Source: Pagrus major (lineage: Eukaryota; Chordata; Actinopteri; Spariformes; Sparidae). Taken from it: a stretch of DNA of 64,000 bases. The stretch covers positions 22,268,665-22,332,664 of the forward strand of contig NC_133221.1 of assembly GCF_040436345.1 (NCBI RefSeq), given 5' to 3'. The notes under the pieces were generated by a model. The model had not been told where the DNA came from, ran no database searches, and saw only the letters and a list, made by a program, of their open reading frames with translations. Positions 1 to 22,140 of the stretch are shown here, piece after piece. Within the stretch, counting starts at the first letter, position 1. Every line of letters starts with the position of its first letter. Made by a program: the position numbers and the translations under genes.

Positions 1-9122
<9,122 letters not shown>

Positions 9123-9258
9123 TGGGAGAAGAATGGTGTTCAGCCAAAAACACAGAAACACATCGGACAATGAAAAACCCTGAACCCTGAGTCTCTGGAC
9201 TCCCCTCTTCCACAGAAGTGTGTGAGCTCTTGTGAATGAATGGGGGCCAAAACACACA

Positions 9259-9363
<105 letters not shown>

Positions 9364-11561
9364 TTACATAAACACACCATGAACCCAGAACTTCCCTGAT
9401 GCAAACTCCCTGCCTGCAGTAGACAGAGCTATTTTGATGGAAGGGCTCGAGGGATTAACACATAAACGAACTCTGATCTCCGCCTTCAGCCATACCTCTC
9501 GACATCGTATATCGTCCCCAGACACATCACCTTCACATTTTAAGGAACCCTGAGTGGCCCAGTCTGGACTGTATTTCCTGCAGTGAGGATGGTTTGTTGA
9601 GATCAGGATGAAAACTGAGAGAGCTACTACTTCAGTGCAACTTGGAAAGAGAGAACTGTTGAGTTACTGCAAATAGAGAATAAACATGTTACAGCAGATC
9701 AGTTGAACACTGTATCTAACTAAAAACACAAGCACTGTGCTCAGGACTCAAACCTAGTACACAAATCCTTCCTATAATTTACACACATCCATAAATCCAA
9801 CCACAGGATCTGCTTGCACAGAGAAATGTATCACACCTGCTTTTTACTGGACTGCACAACCCGGGCGGATCTGGAAAAAATGTACCAATCTACCGACGAG
9901 TGGCGGGCTCGTTGAGCTGTCGGCACAGTGCTTTGAGATTAAACGGACTGAGTGACTGCAGCCAAGCCCCTAGGAGCAGCATTACCACAGACTAAAAGGA
10001 CCATGTTGTGATCAGTCAGGCTGCAGGGGGGCGAGGGTTCACAAAAAACAGGACTCCGATGTGAATTTCTCTGATGGAGTCTAGACACGACTTCTCCACA
10101 GAACTGTTTGCCACCTGACTTTGCCTTGTTGGTCGTGGAGCAACACGTGAGGAGGATATATTGAGTTTAAAACAAAAAGAAACAAAAAAAGCCAACTTTT
10201 ATGGAACTTAACTAACAGAGGGCAAAAAGCATCCTTCTACAGTACAGTACCATATAAGTTAAAGAGAACTCTCATCTTGTCATGATCGACCCTGTTTTAC
10301 TGTCTCCACAGCTGTTTTTGTCTGTGTAGACTTTTGTGCCATTGTGCCCTGTGCGCTCTCTTTCTTTATCTCTACTCTTTCTGTATCTGTCATCCTTCTT
10401 TCACTCCCCGTTCTTTCTCCTCTGGTCATCTTCACTCACTCTCCATCTTCACAATTTTTATCTTTCTCTCATTTCCCTCCTCCCCACCACTACCTTCCCA
10501 TCTGCACTTTTACCTTCCCGGCAGTGCTCTTTTTGTTTCGAGAGAAAATAAGATATTATAATCCTGGAATATAAAAAAGATTACAACAACAAACGGGACA
10601 CTAATTTTTTTTTTTTACTTACATGGTCAAACAGCCTGCTTGCACCTCCCTGCCATTCCTCCCTCTGTCATTCCTCCATCTTTCCTCTTCTCTCCCCCTC
10701 CCTCCACCCCCGACCTCTTGCTCCTTTGTACGTCTGTCTTTACTTTACTGCTGAACTATTATTCTTGTACAGACTGTAAAATGTATTATTTTGTACAACT
10801 TTATTGAAAAAAATAACTTTTAGAAGATCCCTGTGCCTTGATCACGACTGTACGTGTGTAATGAGCTAAAGTGGGTGTCATACTGCGCTGTATAGCTTGG
10901 CCAATCCCCTCCTAACTCCCTGCCTCCCTCGCCACTTCCTTCTCTCTCTCTTTCTTTATCCCCCCTCTCCTCTGTCTGTCTGACTTTCGCTCTCTCTCCT
11001 CGGGGACGGAGGACAACCATTCGTAGCTTTTGTAGTTTTATTTCTCTCCCCTATCCTCCCATTCTCTCTTTATGATTTAAATGTCTATTTTTGGATCCAT
11101 ATACCCCAAAAAGATAAATATATGAAATGTATATGGGTTTTAAAAAAAGTATTTTATTAGAATCAAATGAACCTTGACAAATTGTACACTTGATAGTGTG
11201 CGTATTGCTATAACTTAAATCCTTTCAACTGAAGTTGTGTTCAGATTTCTTTTGTTTTCTTCCGTTGACCTCTGCAAAGGACATTACGAAGGGTTAAAGA
11301 GGAGATGACAGATGCAAAACATTGCTTGTTTCTACACAAATCTTATTCTTTTGCTAAAAAAAAAAGACCAAAAAATGACAAAAAAAAAAAAATGAATTTC
11401 AGTTTATTTTCTGATGAGGGGGGAGGGGGTCCTCCTTCCTTGCCTTGCACAGCAGAGGCGGCCTGTACAGTATTAGCATCTCTCTCATTTCAGTGCCCTA
11501 GTCTTCATTTAATGTGTACATCAAATTATGGGTCTCTACATTCTGAACAGAAACTCTAAGA

Positions 11562-11567
11562 AATAAA
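11562..11567 (+). terminator. gnas: gnas distal poly(A) signal
   Basis: Canonical AATAAA followed within a few bases by a T-run and TGGTGCAG. It is the last good signal before the intergenic transposon cluster. Confidence 0.5.
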
Positions 11568-12461
11568 GGTTTTTTTTGGTGCAGACAGCAACAGGTCTGT
11601 CATTACACATATAAACACATAATTCTACTGTCTCTCATAAACTGCATTTTTGCAATCTTAATCCCTAAATTTTCATCCATCGGAAGAGTCGCTGTAAATC
11701 CACGCTAGAGGAGGTGGAGTTTCCTGTTTGTTTACCAGTCATTTCCTCTTCAGATACGCAGACTCTGTGTTTTGGGAAGATTGTTAAGTTTTGGACAGAA
11801 CACCCTCTGGTTTTGAACCTTGTAGATGTTCAGGCTGAAGGTTCAATAACTCCACATCAGAGTGTAACTGATGTGCCTTTATCCTGCAGTTACACATTAC
11901 CCACAAAGTGTTGAATTTATATATTTTTTTCCCTTTTAGACCGGTTTTACACACGTGTGCAGTAGATTTACACAAGTGTCTAATTGTGGATTTTCTCTAA
12001 AATGCTCAAGGGTTGTAAAGCCACTTGTTTGCACCGTGCATTTACACATACATTTATCTCACGAAAACATTCGACTTTTTGAGTACTGCACTATTGATTG
12101 TGCAACCACTAGATTGCGAGGCAGTTGAGCTTGATGTACAGGAGATAATTCACTTTGTTTGGTGGGCCTACCAACTTCAGTTTTAGCTAATGTGGAGGTG
12201 AATTTTGCTTTAGTGCACAAGAGTAAGGCTCAGAGCAAAGGTGCACCAAAAGCCACAGAGCTGCAAAGCACTTGCATACATACATTTTCTACGAGACTAG
12301 GATGTGATCAAAAAGGCCAAGAGAAAGCAGCAGTATCTCTTTTACTCAGATGGGAATTAAGCCATTTAAAGAAGGAAGTTCAAAGTTAATAAAGGTGAAC
12401 TGTGACTGAAAGAAGCAGAAATAACCAGCATGCAAACTTATCATACTCGCCATCTCTTTAT

Positions 12462-12676
12462 TTAAAGGTCCAGTCTGTAGGATTATGTAGCATCTAGCGG
12501 TAAGATTGCAGATTGCAACCCACCGCCACCCCCCAAGAATGCTCATCTCACCCTCTTCTGTAGTGGCTGTGAAAAAACTCAAAAGTCCCTCTATAGAGCC
12601 TGTTTTGGTTTGTCCATCAGCTCCCTCTGTTATATTATTATTAGATCCCCTTCCATCCCCCACACTGGACCTTTTT
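12462..12676. mobile_element. MITE with TTTAAAGGTCCAGT termini
   Basis: The left end reads TTTAAAGGTCCAGTCTGTAGG and the right end, reverse complemented, reads AAAAAGGTCCAGTGTGGGGG. This gives imperfect terminal inverted repeats around a ~215-bp noncoding core beginning ATTATGTAGCATCTAGCGG. The architecture is that of a non-autonomous DNA transposon common in fish; the superfamily was not determined. Confidence 0.7.
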
Positions 12677-13135
12677 AATATAAATAAGTGTTATTTACTG
12701 ATAATGTAATGCTCCGTTTAGATGCAGACTGAGGTAGGCTGCATTTGGATGGACAGGATGACTGACAGGTGTCAGAAGTGAAGACATGCAGTAACAATGA
12801 AATGAAACAAATAATTGTCACTCTAATGAGGTAGTGCCAAAGGAAATACAAGAGAAAAACACTGGGCTCTCTGGCAAAAAAAAAGAAAAAGGTTGAATTC
12901 TGGGAATTGTGGAAATAATCATCATTCATGATGTCATTCTTTGTCTAAAGAAACTCTTTAATTCCCAACAGTGGAAACTGATTCAAAGCAGCGTCTTTGT
13001 AGACTTCTGACTCAGTTCTTTCATGATCCCTGTGAGACCCTGTTATTGTTAGGCCGTACTCTTACGGCGGAGGAATGTCTAAACACTCACCGCTGAACAC
13101 CCTACATTTGGACTTTATTTTCTCTTTTTTCACAG

Positions 13136-13206
13136 AGGTAGAAGGAGTCAAATGGATCACTCTGAAGGAACTGACCTGCTCTGAGGAGTTTCAACCTGAA
13201 ATCTAG
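13136..13206 (+). other. Exon-like orphan ORF segment (unidentified)
   Basis: A strong acceptor (TTTATTTTCTCTTTTTTCACAG, split here by its length: pyrimidine tract 13115-13131, then ACAG) is followed by a frame reading VEGVKWITLKELTCSEEFQ then PEI and TAG. The composition looks protein-like, but I cannot assign it to a family. No donor-side exon or gene model on this strand uses it, and no AATAAA follows closely. It could be a relic terminal exon of a lost gene, an alternative 3' exon, or chance. Confidence 0.2.
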
Positions 13207-13392
13207 TGTTGAACTGGTTTGTGAAGGCTAATATGTAGCTACAGTGTCTGTGATGAACCGTTTTAAATGCTTAAATGTCAATCTAAGCATTTCTATATTT
13301 CTAAATATGCTAACATGATAATGGGAATGCCTCTGTTTTTAAAATAACTTCACTCTGTTCGTACAAAGCTGGAAAAACATGAAGGATAAAGC

Positions 13393-13604
13393 CAGTGTTG
13401 GAATGTAACTAAGTACATTTACTCAAATACTGTATTTAAGTATTTTCACTTACTGCTACTTTATACTTCAACTCCACTTCATTTATTTTATAACATTAGT
13501 TACTATTTATATGGGTGACTTTCACTCTTACCAAAGTAATATTTTAACATAATATATATTTACTTCTGCTCAAGTATGACTTTTGGATATGTTATACAAC
13601 ACTG
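13393..13604. mobile_element. hAT-like MITE with 8-bp target duplication
   Basis: The termini CAGTGTTG and CAACACTG are perfect 8-bp inverted repeats. They are flanked by GATAAAGC (13385-13392) and GATAAAAC (13605-13612), a 7/8 matching 8-bp target-site duplication as expected for hAT transposition. The interior, beginning GAATGTAACTAAGTACATTT, is the well-known fish element with TACTTTATACTTCAACTCC. It has no transposase, so it is non-autonomous. Confidence 0.8.
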
Positions 13605-14394
13605 GATAAAACAATATCATAAAACACAACATGGCTACATAAATACAGTAAATATAAAGGGTGTTTCGAGGTATTGAATGCAGGCAAAGTCCCGCCCCTT
13701 TCCGTGTGCCCCATGGTACCTAATTTTGGAGAAAAAAATTGTACAGTAGTCAATGGTGAGAGTCAAATACATTTTTGATCCCATTTCAATTGTGGCATGA
13801 ATCACACATATGATGTTTGTGAAGTTAAAAGATGATTTTGTCAAGAAAGTCAGTTCGTTGTAAAGATGGTGAAATACCATTTAGTTTTTTAACGTGTAAT
13901 TCATGGCACAATCCAAACTGCATTAAAAATCTATTTGTTTTTGCCATTCACTACCGTACATATTTTTTCTGAAATAAGATCCCATGGTGGTCCAGTGGAA
14001 GGGGAGGGACTCTGCCTCTCTATTGAGGTCACATCCTACATTTTAAAACTTTTACAAAGAGGCTATTTTCTCAGCTGATTCCAATATATTTAGACTCTGT
14101 GTGTTTAGACTGACTACCTCTGGTTAGTGATCTTCATTTCTAGTCACAATCTTCTGTGGGTGTTTGGGTGCATGTAGGGGGCAATTATTACCTCACTATT
14201 CCTAAAACACTGGTTCTAGATGGCTTTCTCATCATTTTATCCATGAAGTGTTTCAAAGCATTGTTATCTCAGTCTTATATTGTTGTAAGCTGGGTCTTCT
14301 TCGTGACAGTTTACATTTATGAATGTAAAATGAAGCATTCAGGCTGTGGACGGATGGTTCTCTGGTACAGTCAAGAGGAAACCACCTGACATCC

Positions 14395-14690
14395 CGCAGC
14401 AGCGCCGCCCCTCTCGTGACGTCGCCCTCCGCCTTCCCGTCTCTCCCTCCGCTCGCTGCTAGCTCAGTTAGCACTAGCAAGTTAGCCTCCAGCAGCTGTC
14501 GGTGGCAGTCAGTCAGCCAGTCAGTCCGAGTGGTGGTGCATTTGTAATTATCCTCCTCCTCCTTCCCTCCCATAGAAAAAACCGTGGACGGCCGGGTTGT
14601 TTCTTCGGGAGCCAGCTGCCTCACCTCTCCGGGCTACCTGCGGTAAAATATTGTTGCCCTCGCCGTCACGACAGGAAGAAGCCCTGGGAC
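14395..14690 (+). promoter_or_regulatory. vapb: vapb promoter and 5' UTR
   Basis: A GC- and pyrimidine-rich block directly precedes the vapb start codon. It contains a CRE-like TGACGTCG at 14417-14424 and repeated GCTAGC/TTAGC motifs. No TATA box is visible. There is no upstream ATG in the last ~190 bases before the chosen start. The transcription start site cannot be placed from sequence alone. Confidence 0.55.
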
Positions 14691-17600
14691 ATGGCCAGAC
14701 CAGAACAAGTCCTGGTGCTAGAGCCACAACACGAACTGAAATTCAGAGGTAATGCTGAAGCAGAGGGCAGGGCCGGGGGCTAGGTAGCTAACCTAGAAGC
14801 CATAAATGATAGCCAGTGTTTCATTTTCTGCATTAACCAGTTTACTAAGGTGTCGTTATTTGTTGTCACTTGTATTAGATACGACGGATAAAGCTAGCTG
14901 TAGTTTGCGCTGTGTGCGCGACAGCAGTGGCGATGACAGGTGAAACGACACTGTGTGCGACGATGCTAACTAGCTAGCTAGGTAGCATTCCGCTAAACTA
15001 GCTAGCAAGTCAAACGGCTAGCTGTCATTGCAGCGTCAGGGCAGGCCCGCCGTCCCATTTCTCTAATTCACTCATTTGCTCCCTCTGCTTTGCCTTTTAT
15101 CCTCTGACAGCATATGAAACACTGTGATGTGATCTGATACTTGACATACCACCTTCATCTCGATGTTGTTGTTAACAACCAGGTGCCAAGAAGTGACTAT
15201 TCTAGCATTTTCTACGAGCTGGGTGTCATTGCTTAGCCTTGTTACTATGCTTATTTCACAATATTATAAGCTCGCAGGCTTTGGTTGAGAGCTTTACCGT
15301 TCACACTCAGTGTAACCTGAATTCCTTTCCAGCTTTTCTATATTCAGGCCGAATGATTGTGAAAATACAGCCTGAGCTAGTGTGTGCCATGGATAATAAC
15401 TATTTTCTGAGCTAATTGGCTTTGGGTGTGATACTGTTGTAGAAATGGATCAAGTGATGGCTGAAGGTGCTGGGATCAGTCAGTAGTGGGGTGTTCATTG
15501 ATTGATTATTGCAGACTTTTAAATGCAAAGACTACCCAGGAGAAGATACATACACCCACTCAGTTACTGATGCACAGTGTATCAGATCAGAGCAGAGAGC
15601 ACAGTTTGTCCAACACATATTTCACTGAGGTTCAGTTGTCTAATAAGCTTGAATTTTACAACCTGGGGTCATTAAGCATGGTCAGATGGTCTTGTGAGGT
15701 TCAGGTGATCTACATGCTACACAAGCAACATGAAACCATTGGCACTTTAATGTCACAGAGATGCCCGTCTACTAAGTTTTCTACAGCATCCAGTTTTTGG
15801 CTGAGGGCGGGGCATGAATAATAAAGTTAACGACTACACACTTAACTGTGCTTTTCGTTGTTTTAATGTTTAATGTGCAATGTTTATGTGAGGTTCTGTG
15901 GAGTCCTTACAAATATATATATATGTTATACATATTTGTCCTAGCAGGAATTTTATCAAACAAGTTAAACTGCCCAGTTAGTTTTGATTCCTAACCAGGA
16001 ATCTAAAGCATTCACACACACATACCTGTACACCCACCTATATCCATGAGTCACCGTGCTGTTTCTCTGTGTCGTCCTCAGGCCCGTTTACAGATGTTGT
16101 CACTGCCACTCTGAAGCTCACCAACCCCACAGATAGAAATGTGTGTTTCAAAGTCAAGACAACTGCGCCTCGCAGATACTGTGTGCGCCCGAACAGCGGC
16201 GTCATTGACCCTGGATCCTCCGTCAATGTTTCTGGTTGGTAAAAAGTTTGCATCCTCCTTAAAGATTGTAAAAACTTGGGTGATAGTTCAAACAATCAGA
16301 TATCTGTGTTTTTGACTTCTTGCCTTTTTATAATGTGATGATCTGTCATTGCTTTCAGACAATATGTTTAAATTTGGTCTAGGTATTTGCTATCTGAGAA
16401 GAAATCACTATAACTGAGGATGTGATGACCGAACAGAAGGAGGCATTTATTGATAATTCCACCCAACAGCAACGCTAAAATAAGTTCAGAAAATTGTATC
16501 ATTTTACGTTAATGCAGGCTTTAATCAAAATCCAAGATAAAATCTAGTCTCATGTGATTCATTGATATAACTCCAGGAATAGAACAATAAAGGCTGAACT
16601 TTCAAGCCAGCTTGTATTCTGTTTCAGCACCAAAATAAATCTTTTAGTCTCAGTTGTACCAGTCATTGTACTGATACAGCACTCAGCCAATTGAGGTTAG
16701 AAATATTGTTTAGGGAATCATCAGGACACGTATCTGTAAAAGCTTTGCAGGTGCTGGGTAACTTTAATCTGCACAAAAAGATGAAAAAGTACCCAAACAA
16801 TGCTATCTTATTCCAAATGATTGGAGAATAAAAGAAGAATTGGCAACGACAGAAATATAGTTGATAAATCGAATGAAAGAAATAGTCCCACCTATCATGA
16901 TATAGTATTTTATTTATAATGAAAATAAAATAATGTCTTGTGGATTTAGTAATATTTTTACCTCGTACTCCAGCACTCTCCCTGCAAGGTTGCAAAGTGA
17001 TTTCTTTCACATCTCAGTAAGGTGACAGGGGACAAAAACACCTCAGAGCTCTAAAAGAGTGTTTCAATTATTCGAGTTCTGCTCTGTTATATCAATGTTC
17101 ACGCTTCTATCGTCTTCATTACTTTCATGGAAATCAAGCAGATAAATCTGAATTTCTAACGTTTATTATAGCCAGAATTATTATCCTACTCATTGACTGA
17201 TTAAATGATCATCCAGGCATAAAAATGAACATTTCGGGAAAAGTAGTCAGTTCATGAGGAATAAGCAGGTCTCGGTGTAACCCACATCATAAACCTGACC
17301 GACATCGTTTCATTTGCAGCTTGTGTAATAGTTGTTATGGGGCAATACAGGAAGTTTGTCTTTTCCTAATGTTCTGGCTCTCCATTCTGTTATTGTTTTG
17401 TCCACAGTTATGTTACAGCCTTTTGACTACGACCCCAATGAAAAGAGTAAACACAAATTCATGGTGCAGTCCATGCTGGCTCCATACGACATGACTGACA
17501 TGGAAGGAGTTGTAAGTACCAAATCTTAAAATATGATTTACGATTATATTCCTTATATTTATATTGTTATTGACCACAAGGTTTTATTTTATACTACCTA

Positions 17601-20289
17601 AACTATGTGACTGTGTGGCCCTGACTTTTTCTTGCTGAACACACTGTAGCAAACCTACACTACCTCCAGCTGAACTCTTGAATAATGCAGTTAACATTTG
17701 TCTGTCTCAGTGTGCAGGACCTATCGTAAAACATGGTGCCAAAGCCAAACGGTTATAATACATGTACCAAATCCAGAAAATATTCTTTAGAACATAATTT
17801 GTGTTGAGTGTTTCGTTTGAAGTGATGACTTGAATTTACACAAAAGGTGAACTAAACTGATCTCATGCTAAAGAGTCCTTCCTGACTTTCCTTTCTTTGA
17901 TGTTCTCGTCCACAGTGGAAGGAGGCAAAGCCTGAAGAGCTGATGGATTCAAAGTTGAGATGTGCATTTGAGATGCCTCTAGAAAATGACAAAACTGTAA
18001 GTCTAACACTTTGGTTAATGGGCATCTGTTGCGCTACACTGAGCCTTCAGGTGTAGATGCACAAAAGTAAAACACATCTCCATCAGGTCCACAAGCCTGG
18101 AAATGTTGTGTCATGTACTTGAGAGATTGAATACATGCAGACTTAGTGTGTAGCACTCATTTTATATCTTTAAGAATTAAATCACATTGAAACATTCACA
18201 TTGCATGTTTCATTAGAGTTTATTCTTTCCCTTTTTCACAGTATTTTCTTTGTCTACTATTCATCAGCAATACATCACCATGTCACTCATTACATGCTTA
18301 TTTTATTCATTTATGATTTGTTTGTACTTTCATCTCAATCCCCACCATGTCCCTGCATGTCTCTTCATCCCCGCCCTCCTTCCTCTGGCCCGTCGCTCTC
18401 CCCCACCCTCATTCTCTCTCCACAGCATGAGAGTGAAAGCAACAAAACTGTGTCTTCCTCTGCCTCCTCTGTTAAGACTGAGCACTCCGTGCTGCCCAAG
18501 TCGGCCAGTGCCTCGCTGGATGACGGAGAGGTGAAGAAGATCATGGAGGAGTGCAAGCGGCTGCAGATGGAGGTGCAGAGGCTACGGGACGAAAACAAAC
18601 AGATCAGGGTGAGACGCACCAAACAGAAAAAGAGAATTGGTCTGCATTTTCCGACAGGCTTTTATTTTCTGCTGCAGCACTTCCTCTATCATGCACAGGA
18701 AGACACGGATAGTTGGAGAGTTTCATTCTTGAATGTAGCATCTTCAGTTTGAAATGAAATGATAGGGTATAATGATTTTTTAAACGAATGTATTATTTAT
18801 TTAAAGATCGGCATTAACTAGAGGCAAACTTATAGCCTGTTTGACCAGTGCTGCAGCGTATAAGACTGGATAAGAAACTGAACAACTGTCCGTGTTTTTC
18901 TAAAATGACAATGATTTTCTAAAAAGTTGGTAAAAGTTAAAAGCTGTACTTATCTGTTGACATCATGGTACTTCTCAAAATATTAAAAATTAAAGTCTCT
19001 GTCTTGTATTTTACTTACCTCATTGAAACATATAACAAATTCAGTATCTCTTTCAGTTGTTAGTCCCACAGAGTTTAAATTATTCAATTAAAGATTAATA
19101 ACCTTTTCTTATATTTGGCAGAACCTCAGTCCAAAAGTTCCTCTCTCATGCACCAACCAGTGTTGCCAACTCTCTGCAGGGAGAGCAGCTATTGGCTGCT
19201 GACAAAAGTGGCTTGAAGTCACCAAATGACGTGATGTCTCTTTGAGGGGACGGAGTTATCACTCTAACAAATTTGTAGGGCTGTCCGAATGCCATCTTTG
19301 GCGCTTCGCAGCTCATACTGACAGATTGCTCCTCACTATCTTGTTGCATTCATGCACTTGTTGGATTAATGCTGTTTAGTCAAATGTCAGTTTCTATACA
19401 TTCATACCATGGCTTATTGATCAGAAGAAGGATCCGTTGTTGAAACAGTTGTGGCTATACGCTGTACTTCCCTTAAATTCACGGTCATTATTTACTTTGC
19501 TATTAGTGTTTTATGAGTCTTACTTACAGACAAGGACAAGAGGGGAGACATCAGCCACATCTCTTCCATCCCTGCCTCAAAAGTCTCAGAATCTTAAAAG
19601 TCCATTTGAGACTACCAGTCTGTTGAGCTGTTGCACATCCATAGAGAACTAGGATAGTTTCCCACTCTTAGATAGTGTTCACTGCGCTCGTATCACATGC
19701 ACGTGCCTGGGTTTTGAGACTAAATCAACGGCATATAGGAGCTCCATTTCTTGCTCTTTATCAGTCTTTTGCCTTTGCCTTTTTCGGCAAAGCTGATGCA
19801 AGGTCTCCCTCTTCTCTCTCAGAAAAAAACAAAACAAACAAAAAACCTGAAGCATTCAAATAAGGACTTAGACGTTGATTACCATGGCAACAGTCGAAGC
19901 TTCGAAACATTCAATTCAGCCCTGCAAATATCTCAGGAAAAAAGTTACTTCTCTGGTGACAAAGTTATCTGTTTTGATTTCAAGCTGTAGATGTTTCTAA
20001 ATGGCTTCAATCATATTTTGGCCATTTCTGTACTGTAGTTGTACACTGATACTGTATATCTGTGATAAGCTAAAGTGTGTGTTTGTGTTTGACTGTTTCT
20101 CTGACGCCTGTCTCTTTATCCCAGGAGGATGACGGGCTGCGGAAGAGAAAGGTGACCTCCATGGCCGCTTCTCACTCTTCTTCCATGGCGACCTCGGCCA
20201 TGAGGGACGAAGGCCTAAGCACCAGGGTCCTGGCGTTCTGCGTGCTCTTCTTTGTCATTGGAGTCATCATTGGCAAGCTGGCCCTGTAG
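14691..20289 (+). CDS. vapb: VAMP-associated protein B (VAP-B)
   Basis: Exons: 14691-14748, 16082-16234, 17408-17511, 17916-17996, 18426-18608, 20125-20289 (stop TAG). These give 247 residues, against 243 in human. VAPB is a tail-anchored ER protein that tethers ER to other membranes by binding FFAT-motif proteins through its MSP domain and also supports the unfolded-protein response. The MSP domain covers residues ~7-124, including the family signature [18 protein letters not shown] with P56 (the residue changed in human ALS8) intact, and K87/M89 of the FFAT-binding surface in KHKFMVQ. A coiled coil spans ~164-205 and a C-terminal membrane anchor ~225-246 ends GVIIGKLAL, with a GxxxG dimerisation motif. 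The start is the first ATG after the GC-rich leader and matches the family N terminus. The central linker (~133-162) is Ser-rich and diverges from mammals. Vapa is less likely given the GNAS-side synteny and close VAPB identity. Confidence 0.97.
14749..16081 (+). other. vapb: vapb intron 1
   Basis: This 1.3-kb first intron starts GGTAATG and ends in a CTCAG acceptor. Its first ~300 bases hold many GCTAGC/TAGCTA repeats, and an (AT)n run lies at ~15916-15928. No other feature was seen. Confidence 0.7.
18609..20124 (+). other. vapb: vapb intron 5
   Basis: A 1.5-kb intron between the coiled-coil exon and the final exon carrying the rest of the coiled coil and the membrane anchor. I see no extra exon that would keep the frame. 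Confidence 0.6.
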
Positions 20290-22140
20290 AGACACAGACA
20301 GATAGAGCACAGTGACAGACGGACGGACGGACGGATGGCGTACTCGGGAGGACACGTGTCAATGACGGCAACGGGGATGTCTTCTGGGTTTATGTTGATT
20401 TCTCTTTCTTTGTTTCTTTTTTTTTTTTTAAAACATTTAAGGCAATATCGTGATGGTTTGTCTGGATGGAAAATAATTTAATGTGTTAAAAGAAAACGAA
20501 AGAAGGAGATCCCAAGTTAAACCATGAGTGCGAGCGTTTTTGTCACAGGTCTTGCCTTTTTCTTTTTTTCTTTGTGAAATAATCACCTCTGATCTGTTCT
20601 TTCCGTCCATCCCTCCTTCCTAAACGATCTTCCGCAACTTGCACAGGTATCAGTTAGTGGTGTGTGGAAGTGGCTTCACACTGGCTGAATGTCTAAAGTC
20701 TTTCATCGATTCTTTATTGATTCTTAAGTCTTCAAGTTTCCTCACTCACATTGTCTATAAGAAAGATCTAACACTCCTCTTCTGATAAATCTCTCTTCCA
20801 CTTATTACTGATAATCTGCTCGGAGAGGTGAACGCAAGTGATCAGTGAAAGACTTTTTATCTAGACTCAAACTCTATGTATTGTCTTCTAAACAGTATGT
20901 GGTTAAAAAAAAAAAAGGAAAAAAAAAGTGAGCCAGTAGAAGCCATGCATGTGTGCGTGTGTGTCTTCTTGATTTTGCCTCCTGCAGGAGGGCTGATGTG
21001 AGTGCGCGTGGATGTTTTCATGTGGAGGAGACCACAAACGGTGAAATCACAGGCTGTTTTAGAGCAAAGGAAGAGGGGTGGTTTGAAAACAAAACTGTCA
21101 TCTGAACAGATTTCCTGTACGCAACAGAAAACTGGGGGCTTAAAAAAAAATCCGACAAAAACTTTTTGATTCAGTCGCTGACCAGACCAAGGAATCAGTA
21201 GAAATTCAGTAACTTCAGTAAAATTATAACTGCGTAAAATCCAGATCATGATAAAGAATCTATGCTACAAAGTGATCTACTTTAAAAACAACTCTGTAAT
21301 TTAGTTCAAGGAATCAGAATTTCCCAGTTAACACTTTAATTTTCTTCCTTTAATTACTTCCTCAGGTTGAGAGGCGCTAGGCAAAAAAAGACAAAGAATT
21401 CCCCCCTTCAAGCAGTAAACTTGTCATGCAAAACCAACAACATTTTCAATATATAACATACAGTATGTAACAATAGTTTTGGCCACTCATTTGATTTTGC
21501 CCATGGAGTATTGTATTTGCGTCCTCTAGTGTATTACAGCAGATGTTTGCTTTATTTTTTCTTATATTATCATGTAGCCACGATGCTTCTGTTGTTTATA
21601 ATATTCAAATGCACTATATTCAAGTGTCCACTCTGCAGTCTGCATGAAATGACCTGGATTTATTATGATTATTATTATTTTTTTGAGTGTTGAAGTTATA
21701 TTAGCAAAACAAAAAAAATACTATCTTCTCAAAAGGGACCATCTTGAGTCTGGTTTATCAGTTTGTGTGTGTTTTGTTTCCTTTTCGATTATCTTTTTTT
21801 GTTTCTGGTTGGGCTCTGGTGGTTGTGAGATAACTGAGACAACACAGCTGTTATTATCTCGAATATCACATGACCAGCTAAGCAGGTTGTTTAAAAAAAA
21901 AAAAAGAGTAAATATCTGTATTTTTTGTTGCCTAAGGGAGCTCGGGGAGCAGAGAAGTGGGAATGTGGGCGGCTGGGAGGAGGACTGACCTGTGAATACA
22001 CACTACATTAAAGGACAAAAAAAAAGGCATCAGCGCTTCAGACCACACATGCAAAGAAACAGTCACACAACAATGTAATCACACAGTAATTGGATACTCT
22101 TTTGTATGTACATAAAAATAAAAAGACTGGCAAAGTTATT
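20290..22140 (+). other. vapb: vapb 3' UTR (inferred)
   Basis: Noncoding sequence after the vapb stop. It begins with a short GGAC tandem run (about 20317-20336) and is then A/T-rich with poly-A and poly-T runs. AATAAA at 22117-22122 is the best distal poly(A) signal. The length is an inference; shorter forms are possible. Confidence 0.5.
22117..22122 (+). terminator. vapb: vapb poly(A) signal candidate
   Basis: AATAAA inside ACATAAAAATAAAAAGACTG, about 1.83 kb past the vapb stop; no better signal is seen before the intergenic LINE. Confidence 0.4.

Larger units (their letters stand above)
11600..14390. other. gnas-vapb intergenic region
   Basis: No complete gene is seen between the probable gnas poly(A) site and the vapb promoter. 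The region contains two short inverted-repeat transposons (12462-12676 and 13393-13604) and an exon-like orphan ORF (13136-13206), described separately. The remainder is AT-rich unique-looking sequence. Confidence 0.6.

Noticed and set aside
14502-14690. Open frame continuing upstream in phase with the vapb ATG
   Set aside because: It begins at GTG, not ATG, lies in the GC-rich leader and has no family similarity; the ATG at 14691 gives the conserved VAP N terminus.
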